DNA from: Psychrobacter piscatorii
Lineage (GTDB): Bacteria; Pseudomonadota; Gammaproteobacteria; Pseudomonadales; Moraxellaceae
NCBI RefSeq assembly: GCF_904846415.1
Contig: NZ_CAJHAR010000012.1
Span: 1-64,000, forward strand
Direction of reading: 5' to 3'
Length of the DNA stretch: 64,000 bases
The position numbers and the translations under genes were made by a program. Positions within the stretch are counted from its first letter, which is position 1. Each line of letters begins with the position of its first letter. Below are positions 1 through 6,823 of the stretch, in pieces. The notes under the pieces are model-generated. The model did no database searches and was not told where the DNA came from. It was given only the letters and a program-made list of their open reading frames with translations.

Positions 1-54
1 TCCATTATTTAACCAGCCACCTTAATTCATTAAGCCATTTATAAGGAATTTATT

Positions 55-1179
55 ATGGAAACCATCGCATTAAACACAACCACTCAGCCAAGACGCGCAA
101 AGCGTTCAACTGTTAAAGCAAAAACAACGCGCCTACCTTCAAACACGAAAGCCAACATTGAGCACCCAACGTCTTTGGTGCCATCGACTCAATCAACCAA
201 CGCTAAACGTCTTGTCAGCACCAAGGGCTTGAGCCGTGAAGACTGGTTAGCCGTTCGAAAGCAAGGTGTTGGTAGCTCTGATGCTGCCGCTGCCTGCGGT
301 ATTCATCCCTACCTTTCTATGCTTGAGCTATGGATGATTAAGACGGGACGCATGACCTCAAACATTGATGCCAGTAGTAATAACGGCATTGAGGGTTACT
401 CTCCATTGTACTGGGGTAATACGCTTGAACCAATGGTCGCTAAATACTACCAAGAGCATACAGGTAATAAAGTTCGTCGGGTAAATGCCGTCTTGCAACA
501 CGCCGACCCTGACAAGCACTTTATGCTAGCCAATTTAGATTATGCAGTAACAGGCAATGATGAGGTACAGATACTAGAGTGCAAAACAGCAGGGGAGCAT
601 GGTGCTAAGCTTTGGAAGCATGGCGTACCGCTCTATGTGACTTGCCAAGTGCAGCATCAGCTAGCGGTCACAGGTAAAAGCGCGGCGCATATCTGCGTGC
701 TGCTATGCGGACATGAAGCCAAAATATACAAGGTTGAGCGTGATGAGCAGCTGATTAATAGCATTCTATGGCACGAGCGTCTGTTTTGGCAGTATGTAGA
801 GACCGACACACCACCAACCCCTGACCATAGCGAGTCAGCAGCGCGAGCATTAAAGCAGCTTTATCCAAAGCCTAAGCCGTCAAGTAAAGTTGATTTGCGA
901 GACGATGAAGGTGCTAACAAGCTGTTTGATAAGTTGCTTAATCATCGCATGTCTATTGAGGAGCTAGAGCAACGTCATGACCAAATTAAGCATCAGCTAC
1001 AAACGCTTATCAAAGATAATGAGGTGGCGATCTTCAATAAAGGCGCTATTTCATGGAAGCGCTCTAAAGACAGTATCGGTCTTGATAGTAAAGCGGTTAT
1101 CAAGGCACATCCTGACTTACTCACTCAATTTAGTAAAACAAAGCAAGGCAGTCGTCGCTTTGTTGTACTTAATGACTAA
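55..1179 (+). CDS. YqaJ-like viral recombinase / lambda-exonuclease family protein
   Basis: This 374-aa protein has the YqaJ recombinase pattern. A GVGSSDAA motif lies at residues 71-78, and a PD-(D/E)XK nuclease core follows with E125 (LEP), D162 (LDYAV) and E175-C-K177. Such enzymes resect double-stranded DNA 5' to 3' and work with an annealing protein in phage or element recombination; none is visible in the window. Residues 1-55 are a basic, low-complexity leader, so the folded part starts near residue 57. The ATG at 55 follows AAGGAATT. A strong terminator (1252-1278) separates it from the next gene. Family assignment is fairly sure; the exact role in the host element is inferred. Confidence 0.85.
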   Translation: METIALNTTTQPRRAKRSTVKAKTTRLPSNTKANIEHPTSLVPSTQSTNAKRLVSTKGLSREDWLAVRKQGVGSSDAAAACGIHPYLSMLELWMIKTGRMTSNIDASSNNGIEGYSPLYWGNTLEPMVAKYYQEHTGNKVRRVNAVLQHADPDKHFMLANLDYAVTGNDEVQILECKTAGEHGAKLWKHGVPLYVTCQVQHQLAVTGKSAAHICVLLCGHEAKIYKVERDEQLINSILWHERLFWQYVETDTPPTPDHSESAARALKQLYPKPKPSSKVDLRDDEGANKLFDKLLNHRMSIEELEQRHDQIKHQLQTLIKDNEVAIFNKGAISWKRSKDSIGLDSKAVIKAHPDLLTQFSKTKQGSRRFVVLND

Positions 1180-1251
1180 GCTAAATATCACTCAATCATC
1201 AACACAATAAACAATCAGTCAAAGCTAATTAATCAAAGCAAGCACATAACC

Positions 1252-1278
1252 GCCCACCTATCACAGGTGGGCTTTTTT
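1252..1278 (+). terminator. Rho-independent terminator after the YqaJ gene
   Basis: GCCCACCT and AGGTGGGC form an 8-bp GC-rich stem with a 5-nt loop, followed by six T. Confidence 0.85.
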
Positions 1279-1319
1279 ATGGCTAAACACATTTTATTAA
1301 ACACACAAGGAATATAACC

Positions 1320-2231
1320 ATGATTAAAGGTCTCACGATAACCCCGCCAGTACTCGGTCGCATTAGCATCGGTAAAGTCGTTCACAAAGACGGCAAGCGT
1401 CTCCCTGCTAAAGATGACCAATTCACCATCACTAGCCAAATCCAAAATAAGGATGGCTGGATTAATCATCCACTTGATGAAAAACTTCGTGCGAATAATG
1501 ACGGTAAGCTAAGACAAATACCAGTACGACTGCTGTTCAATGATCCTGAGCTGAACCTAAGAGCTGAATACACGCTATTTGATAGGCAGACTGGACGCCC
1601 ACTTTGCGTAGGCGATGGCGAACATTGCCAGCGCCGAACCAGCAACGGTGTTGAGCAGCTGCCATGCCCATCACCCGATCGCTGCCCACTAGCGCAAGGG
1701 GGTGCTTGTAAGCCCTATGGGAGGCTCTACGTGAATCTTAGTGAAGACGATGAGCTAGGCACGTTTATCTTTCGCACCACAGGCTTTAATAGTATTAGAA
1801 CGCTTGCGGCAAGACTAAGCTACTTTGCTGCGGTGTCAGGCAACAAGCTCTCATGCTTGCCACTGCAATTAACACTAAGAGGCAAAAGTACCACGCAAAG
1901 CTATCGTACGCCTATCTACTTTGTGGATTTAACGCTACGTGATGACGTGACTTTGAAGCAAGCAGTACAAGATGCGGGGGCTATTGATGCCGAGTTAAGT
2001 GAACATGGTTTTGACCAAGCAGCGTTAGAGATAGCTGCTAAGCAAGGCTACGTCAATTCTTGCTTTGAGGTTGATAGCGATAATCTATTGGATGTGGCAG
2101 AAGAGTTTTATCCAGTAGAGACAGATGAAGCTAACAGTAGTCATCAAGGAGGGCCCCAAAATGGTATTGCTCCCTACAATGTCGGTAATATCGAAAGAAG
2201 TCTAAGGGAGAGTGTGACAGCTATAAGTTAA
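1320..2231 (+). CDS. Gp3-like protein (putative recombination directionality factor family)
   Basis: This 303-aa protein has a cysteine/histidine cluster in its middle: C96, H102, C103, C116, C122 and C130, in a context like CPSPDRCPLA. The pattern resembles the Gp3-like family, named after the phiC31 recombination directionality factor. Related proteobacterial genes are often labelled 'hydrolase or metal-binding protein' and occur beside YqaJ exonucleases in integrative elements. A metal-binding role for the cluster is inferred. The start follows AAGGAATATAACC. It lies between two terminators, so it is probably monocistronic. The family call is from memory of the motif and is moderately sure. 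A role in excision is unproven, as no integrase is visible. Confidence 0.55.
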   Translation: MIKGLTITPPVLGRISIGKVVHKDGKRLPAKDDQFTITSQIQNKDGWINHPLDEKLRANNDGKLRQIPVRLLFNDPELNLRAEYTLFDRQTGRPLCVGDGEHCQRRTSNGVEQLPCPSPDRCPLAQGGACKPYGRLYVNLSEDDELGTFIFRTTGFNSIRTLAARLSYFAAVSGNKLSCLPLQLTLRGKSTTQSYRTPIYFVDLTLRDDVTLKQAVQDAGAIDAELSEHGFDQAALEIAAKQGYVNSCFEVDSDNLLDVAEEFYPVETDEANSSHQGGPQNGIAPYNVGNIERSLRESVTAIS

Positions 2232-2255
2232 AGCAGTGGTAAGGATATAAGGCAT

Positions 2256-2287
2256 AAAAAAGGAGCTGATTATTCAGCTCCTTTTTT
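2256..2287 (+). terminator. Rho-independent terminator
   Basis: A 14-bp stem (AAAAAAGGAGCTGA with TCAGCTCCTTTTTT) closes on a 4-nt loop. It is nearly symmetric, so it may work in both directions. Confidence 0.85.
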
Positions 2288-2312
2288 ATTGTTTTGTCTA
2301 AGGACAGTCGTT

Positions 2313-2332
2313 GGACGGCATAGGACGCCATA
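2313..2332. repeat. Tandem 10-bp repeat upstream of the AlpA gene
   Basis: GGACGGCATA (2313-2322) is followed directly by GGACGCCATA (2323-2332), with one mismatch. The period is one helical turn, as expected for a protein-binding site. It lies about 65 bp before the AlpA start codon. Confidence 0.4.
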
Positions 2333-2397
2333 AAAAAATATGGGACTCGGTAAGTATATGAGAGGTGATGCTCTCATTCACTTACAAGGAGATAATC

Positions 2398-2658
2398 ATG
2401 GAAAACTTAAACGTAAACACTCAGCAAAACACCTCAACGCCAAGCATGCCACAAATACCTCGCATGCTTCCGCTAAAGCAAGTCATACATTATACAGGGC
2501 TTAGTAGCACGACGATCTATGACATGCTTGATAAAAGATCGAATCGTTATGACCCCACTTTCCCTATTCAGGTCAAGCTATCAAAGGGACGTGTAGCATG
2601 GGTTGAAAGCGAGGTGGCTGAGTGGATTGAGAGCAAGATAGCTGCCCGAGTTCATTGA
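2398..2658 (+). CDS. AlpA family transcriptional regulator (MerR-like helix-turn-helix)
   Basis: This 86-aa protein has the AlpA layout: a short leader, then LPLKQVIHYTGLSSTTIYDM, a winged-helix recognition segment, then FPIQVKLSKGRVAWVESEV and an acidic-amphipathic end. AlpA-type proteins activate excision genes in P4-like elements and cryptic prophages. The start is placed at the ATG at 2398, preceded by AAGGAGATAATC. An upstream in-frame GTG/ATG pair at 2365/2368 lacks a ribosome-binding site. A strong terminator follows at once. With the two genes to its left it marks the end of an integrative element, though its integrase is outside the window. Confidence 0.8.
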   Translation: MENLNVNTQQNTSTPSMPQIPRMLPLKQVIHYTGLSSTTIYDMLDKRSNRYDPTFPIQVKLSKGRVAWVESEVAEWIESKIAARVH

Positions 2659-2666
2659 GCAACGAT

Positions 2667-2701
2667 AAAAAAATAAGCCACGTAGAGCGGCTTATTTTTT
2701 T
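2667..2701 (+). terminator. Rho-independent terminator after the AlpA gene
   Basis: A 13-bp AT/GC stem (arms 2667-2679 and 2689-2701) ends in a T-tract; the A-rich left arm makes it likely bidirectional. Confidence 0.8.
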
Positions 2702-2879
2702 GCTAATTAATTCTGAGAAAAATATTTTACTCAACCTGCTAGCTGTGAATGATATAAACTCAAGAAAATACGTGAATATATAATCTTAATTGGTAAGTAT
2801 TTCTTAGAGTATTATAAGTGTCACCTTGAACATAGCTCTCAGACAATCTCACAAACACTCTACTATCAAGCCAAATTAA

Positions 2880-3266
2880 TCAATTGTTATTCTGTTGAGA
2901 ACAAAAATGAGCTGCCGTTGATTTATAACAATAGTAAGTATATACGTTACTACTATCAGGAACACGACTAAAAAAAGCATCTCTTAAATAAGTCGTATAT
3001 GCTTTCCCATTGAGGAAGTCACCATCGTTAGAACTTTCAATATCATAATCTTTACCATTTATTCGATACGTAAGAACACTTAATCCAGCCCCTCCCCAGT
3101 CACTTGCCATACAAGGTGTCTTAAAAGACATATTATCTTGTTTATCTACACCATAGCAGATTGTCATTTTATCTGTTGTTGGCCGTGCTGAGGTCTGATT
3201 AGCACTTAAAATAGAGGCTGTTGATAAAAGCACAATTATTAGTTTTTTTGAAAATCCCAAGTTCAT
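2880..3266 (-). CDS. Small exported protein of unknown function (128 aa)
   Basis: I do not recognise this protein. Residues 1-27 look like a Sec signal peptide: a lysine pair, a hydrophobic stretch LIIVLLSTASIL, then TSA before the predicted cut at residue 27. The mature part has four cysteines (C37, C52, C113, C122) that could form two disulfides, as expected for a periplasmic or secreted protein. It is polar and rich in Ser, Asn and Tyr. It lies on the minus strand behind another exported protein (3329-3772), 62 bp apart, so the two may be co-transcribed. Base composition is more AT-rich than the core genes. Function unknown. Confidence 0.6.
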   Translation of the reverse strand: MNLGFSKKLIIVLLSTASILSANQTSARPTTDKMTICYGVDKQDNMSFKTPCMASDWGGAGLSVLTYRINGKDYDIESSNDGDFLNGKAYTTYLRDAFFSRVPDSSNVYTYYCYKSTAAHFCSQQNNN

Positions 3267-3328
3267 ATCCTTACGACTTTATGTATTTTTATTTGAAGTA
3301 TCCTGACTTGATAATAGATGAGTCATAA

Positions 3329-3772
3329 TTAGCAGTAGTTAGAGAATATACCTTCAACAGCCTTCCTTTCTATAAAAAATGGATTACCATAATCAAGTTG
3401 CATAGCTTTCTTGAAACTAGTTTTATTTTTAGGATTACCATGCTCTTTAATGTAGGATTTAGCTGGTTCAACACAGTTAATCCGTGCAGCATAATTCCAT
3501 CTATCGTCATAACCATATGTTTGTACAATAATGTCTACTATTTCAGGTCTTTTCGTTCTTTTGTTATATGAAATCACTTCACTTAAACTGGCTTCCCATA
3601 CAGTTGATTTTCCATAATCACTAAGACTAGCACCATGTGAATTCTCATAAACTGTAATTATTGCGAAGTCTTGTCCTTCAGTTGAGTAAGCTCTAGCAGA
3701 ATAAGCGTTAGCAGAAGCTGCAGTTACAAACATCAAGGTTAAGCCAATCGCTATTTTGTTCAAAAAAATCAT
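3329..3772 (-). CDS. Small exported protein of unknown function (147 aa)
   Basis: Not recognised. The first 23 residues form a signal peptide, with a hydrophobic IAIGLTLMFVTAAS core and an ANA cleavage site. The mature protein has only two cysteines (C100 region and the terminal Cys), which could pair with each other. The rest is polar and mixed-charge, without repeats or membrane segments. It lies first in a probable two-gene unit with the exported protein at 2880-3266. Both sit between the integrative-element genes and the restriction operon, in clearly AT-rich DNA, so recent acquisition is likely. Confidence 0.6.
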   Translation of the reverse strand: MIFLNKIAIGLTLMFVTAASANAYSARAYSTEGQDFAIITVYENSHGASLSDYGKSTVWEASLSEVISYNKRTKRPEIVDIIVQTYGYDDRWNYAARINCVEPAKSYIKEHGNPKNKTSFKKAMQLDYGNPFFIERKAVEGIFSNYC

Positions 3773-4122
3773 AAAACTTCCTATCTGATAGTTGAATCAG
3801 CTTTCAAGTAGCAAAGTAGTTTCATCACTTATCACTAATACATTTAGTTTATTTAGAAATATTTCGATAATATGAATATAACTGATTGGTAACATTCAAG
3901 CAATATAACTTTATTAATTAAAAATAAACTATTTATAAGTTTACACTTTCTCAGATAATATGAAATATAGTTGAGAGAACGTAGGCTTGATACAGCACTG
4001 CTAATAATATTTTTTATAACCTCAAGTATAGTCTATAGCTACGCATCAGAAAGCCCTTTAGCTGTTCGCTGAGGGGCTTTCTTTACTGCAAACAACTATT
4101 TGTCATGTCTCATTTAAACTTA
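3773..4122. other. AT-rich gene-free stretch
   Basis: I see no open frame of note in these 350 bases. The only clear element is a plus-strand hairpin terminator at 4049-4084, which has no plus-strand gene in front of it for about 1.4 kb. The minus-strand promoter for the exported proteins presumably lies in the right-hand part near 3780-3900. Confidence 0.5.
4049..4084 (+). terminator. Orphan hairpin terminator
   Basis: GAAAGCCC (4049-4056) pairs with GGGCTTTC (4074-4081), extended inward by six weaker pairs around a 5-nt loop; a short T-run follows. No plus-strand gene feeds into it, so it may be the remnant of a lost gene or an island junction. Confidence 0.55.
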
Positions 4123-5052
4123 TCATTCAGGAAAATATTCAGGCACACCGCGCATAAACTCTTTTTTTATTTCTTGTAACAATTGGTCAAACTCATGAGT
4201 CTCTTTTATATATGACTCTAATATGTTCCAATCACTTAAATCTTGCGAATCACTATTGTCAATAATGTCGTGAATTTCATCTTCAAGAAGGGTAAACAAA
4301 TCAGGCAATGAAAGATGAGACACTTCACAATGAATATCATTATCCAGTTCATCAATTGCTATCTGGTACAAAAAGTGGTCGCCACCATGATAATCTATAT
4401 AACCCAAATACTCATACAGGTTAGCAAAACCATCGTCATCTAATGACGACTGTTGAAGGTATTCCTTCTTTATAGTACTAACAATTTTTTCAACTAAATT
4501 ATCTTTAGATGCTAAAGATAGGCTACCTAGCGAATACAGTAGCTCATATAAATTCTGATTCCGCTTTTCTACATACTCTTCTAATGCTATATGAGGCAAA
4601 CAAATATCATTATACTGGGTGCTTCTATTGCTATAGAACTTAGCCATATCAACAGAGAATTGCGCTAACTGAGTTAGATTATTTTGAGTTCTCTTTCTAA
4701 GATGTCTAGCAATAGAGTAATCTTTAGCCTGGTCACATATAAGCGCTATATATGCTTGAACAAAAAGATAATCACAGTCAGCTACATCGTGCTCTAATTG
4801 CTGAAACCGTTCAGCCAGTTGGTTAAAGCTATTTATTATGTTGTCATTATCTGACCGATCTATATCAAAGGTTTGACGTAGCATCAATATTAGCTCAAGT
4901 TCATATGCCGAAAATGACTTGCCCTTTAGCTGGTAACTCAAAAACCCATGGCCATCTGGATGTAATAACGCTTCAAATAAATGATAATAGTTCTCGTATT
5001 TGCTATAGATCGCGTCTTGATGGTGACGATTAAACCATGATTCTTCTATCAT
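4123..5052 (-). CDS. Hypothetical acidic protein, last gene of the hsd operon (309 aa)
   Basis: I do not recognise a domain. The protein is acidic, predicted to be mostly helical, rich in Leu, Tyr, Asp and His, and has no signal peptide or membrane segment, so it is probably cytosolic. The start is placed at the ATG at 5052, with AGGAG eight bases upstream; an in-frame TTG lies directly before it. It is the last of five minus-strand genes (hsdR, hsdM, hsdS, a 143-aa gene, this one). The gap before it contains a copy of the hsdS 3' end, so it probably lay directly behind an ancestral hsdS. A role with the restriction system is inferred from position only. Confidence 0.6.
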   Translation of the reverse strand: MIEESWFNRHHQDAIYSKYENYYHLFEALLHPDGHGFLSYQLKGKSFSAYELELILMLRQTFDIDRSDNDNIINSFNQLAERFQQLEHDVADCDYLFVQAYIALICDQAKDYSIARHLRKRTQNNLTQLAQFSVDMAKFYSNRSTQYNDICLPHIALEEYVEKRNQNLYELLYSLGSLSLASKDNLVEKIVSTIKKEYLQQSSLDDDGFANLYEYLGYIDYHGGDHFLYQIAIDELDNDIHCEVSHLSLPDLFTLLEDEIHDIIDNSDSQDLSDWNILESYIKETHEFDQLLQEIKKEFMRGVPEYFPE

Positions 5053-5073
5053 CAAATTGACTCCTGTATGACT

Positions 5074-5150
5074 TTATTGATTTACTGTCATCTGACCATT
5101 CATCAGCATAGGCACTACCCAGTTTCGAAGCTCAGCTAACCTGCTTTTAT
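5074..5150 (-). pseudogene. hsdS: Remnant of a second hsdS 3' end
   Basis: Read on the minus strand, this stretch encodes RLAELRNWVVPMLMNGQMTV and an in-frame stop at 5074-5076. That matches the C-terminus of the intact HsdS in this window (KLRDWLLPMLMNGQVTV). Its right end overlaps the last codons of the 143-aa gene in another frame. It is too short to be a gene and looks like the tail of an hsdS left behind by recombination or by insertion of the cassette to its right. Confidence 0.75.
5092..5112. repeat. Direct repeat, copy 1 (hsdS tail)
   Basis: These 21 bases are identical to 5624-5644 inside the intact hsdS, with further similarity on both sides. The two copies bracket the 143-aa gene. 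Confidence 0.85.
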
Positions 5151-5567
5151 ATGCGGTATCAGCTCACCACTAGGTAGCTCTATAAGGTAGGTTGTCACAA
5201 AATAGGGCTCTGCTGGAAATGTTAAGGCTTCAGGGATTAGTGGGCCATCTACGCCTATTCCATAGTTATTCATATTAGCAAAGGACTTTTCAGCAGCTAT
5301 TAATGTGTCCTCTAAAATGCTATGCATATATTGATTAAATAAAGGTGCTTCCACAGCCCCAGACATCGTCCCATGCTCAGAGCTAAGCTTGTAATTATCA
5401 GGAATCTTTACTACCTGTGCCGTTCGATAGTCAGAACGAGCGAGTATATTAAGAACAGTACTTATTTCCTCATCATTGGCTTCTAAAGCATAAGCTCTAA
5501 ATAGAAAGCGCTGAACGACACCCGTCATTTGATCTATGATTGGCCAAATATTTGCTACAAGCTCCAT
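5136..5567 (-). CDS. Hypothetical protein between hsdS and its duplicated tail (143 aa)
   Basis: Not recognised. It is a small, probably cytosolic protein without signal peptide, membrane segment or cysteines; the middle has an alternating helical pattern and the end is proline-rich. The start is placed at the ATG at 5567, which has AGGGAAAG just upstream. A longer in-frame version begins at 5588 but has no ribosome-binding site. It begins 38 bases after the hsdS stop and ends inside the remnant hsdS tail, so it sits in a segment of about 510 bases flanked by direct repeats. It may be a passenger that arrived with recombination in hsdS. A role as an accessory or anti-restriction factor is only a guess. 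Confidence 0.55.
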   Translation of the reverse strand: MELVANIWPIIDQMTGVVQRFLFRAYALEANDEEISTVLNILARSDYRTAQVVKIPDNYKLSSEHGTMSGAVEAPLFNQYMHSILEDTLIAAEKSFANMNNYGIGVDGPLIPEALTFPAEPYFVTTYLIELPSGELIPHIKAG

Positions 5568-5605
5568 AATACTTTCCCTGATTATCATTTAAAATACGTT
5601 GACAC

Positions 5606-6823
5606 TTACTGCTTTACCGTCACCTGACCATTCATCAGCATAGGAAGCAGCCAATCTCTAAGCTTCTCAAGCTCTTGATTCTGTTTTATATTATTTAAAA
5701 TCAGCTGCATTTTACCTTGAACTATACCGTCAAATTTACTTAAAATATAATGACTAGGTACAACTATATCGAGGTTTCTAATCTTATCTTGCGACAAGTT
5801 ATCTCTAGCTGAACCCGAACTTAGATTAACCAAGTATTGATAAAGCCTTTCTAGGTTAAACTTCAAATATACATTCATATGTTGATCTATGGGGTTAATA
5901 CCACATATTGCTTGATTAGTAGTAGATGGAAAGTCTATAAAACTTACTTTGCCAGCAGTTGCTCCATACATAGCCATTAGAATTGTATTTTTTTTAAATA
6001 ATTTTGCACTAGACTTTTCTAAACCCAATTTCGTAATGAAATTATTCGTCGATACAATAAACGGGGTATTTAACTCACCGCTATTTATCCAAGGAATATC
6101 ACCGTTAGCGTAATACTCCTTCTTTGAGCTTAATGGTGTACCTCCAGAACCAGTAGTGGCAATATCAGCTAAGACCTTTGCTTCCCATCCATCAGGTATC
6201 TCACGCTTCAAAGTCTCGTTATAAGCCATCTTACCACCAGACGATTTGTAAGGCTTGCCGTTTGCATCAGGAAAGTCAAACTGTACAAACCAGTAGTCAT
6301 ATAGCGTTTTCGCCATAGCTTCTAACTCAGCGTTAATTTGGTTGTTGAGTTCAATTTTTTTGTCAATGTTTGCTAGAATATTTGATATTTCTTTTTGAAT
6401 TGGTAAGTCAGGAACATCAACAATGAAGTCAGCCAATAAACTACTAGTTAAATTTGGGAACGTTGAACCGTTAGTATTATTTAATAAAGATGAAAGGTAG
6501 TTTTCAATCAGATATTTTAAAAAATGATTATACTGCTTTCCTTCCTTATGAGTTATAGCTGCTAGTCCACGCCCAATAGCATATTCCTGATTAGACCAGT
6601 TCATTCTCCCAGTCGTTGACCCACGAACACAAAAGAGAATGTCTCCTACTTTACTCATTTTTTTCGGGTCAGAAGTGTATTGAACTGGAACAGGAGCAAA
6701 TTCAGTAAACTCTGCGGGACCATTTAAGAGCGGAACTCCTTCAATATTTATGCCACAGTATTCGCCGTTAGGAGACTGCCCCATTGTAATATACGCTAAT
6801 TGCGAAAAAGAAAGTTTATTCAT
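5606..6823 (-). CDS. hsdS: Type I restriction-modification specificity subunit HsdS
   Basis: This 405-aa protein gives sequence specificity to the HsdRMS complex. It shows the usual two-repeat plan. Target-recognition domain 1 spans about residues 1-140. A conserved helical spacer follows (PIQKEISNILANIDKKIELN at 141-160, then LYDYWFVQFDFP near 174-185). Target-recognition domain 2 spans about 209-355. A second conserved helix ends in LRDWLLPMLMNGQVTV. Length is normal for the family. Its start overlaps the hsdM stop by 8 bases, showing translational coupling. Its last codons are repeated downstream at 5074-5150, evidence of past recombination in the specificity gene. The target site cannot be predicted from sequence alone. 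Confidence 0.95.
   Translation of the reverse strand: MNKLSFSQLAYITMGQSPNGEYCGINIEGVPLLNGPAEFTEFAPVPVQYTSDPKKMSKVGDILFCVRGSTTGRMNWSNQEYAIGRGLAAITHKEGKQYNHFLKYLIENYLSSLLNNTNGSTFPNLTSSLLADFIVDVPDLPIQKEISNILANIDKKIELNNQINAELEAMAKTLYDYWFVQFDFPDANGKPYKSSGGKMAYNETLKREIPDGWEAKVLADIATTGSGGTPLSSKKEYYANGDIPWINSGELNTPFIVSTNNFITKLGLEKSSAKLFKKNTILMAMYGATAGKVSFIDFPSTTNQAICGINPIDQHMNVYLKFNLERLYQYLVNLSSGSARDNLSQDKIRNLDIVVPSHYILSKFDGIVQGKMQLILNNIKQNQELEKLRDWLLPMLMNGQVTVKQ
5624..5644. repeat. Direct repeat, copy 2 (in hsdS)
   Basis: Identical over 21 bases to 5092-5112; lies in the codons for the conserved HsdS C-terminal motif. Confidence 0.85.

Noticed and set aside
4049..4084. Possible CRISPR-like or attachment repeat
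   Set aside because: It is a single hairpin with no second copy in the window; a terminator is the simpler reading. No CRISPR array was seen anywhere.
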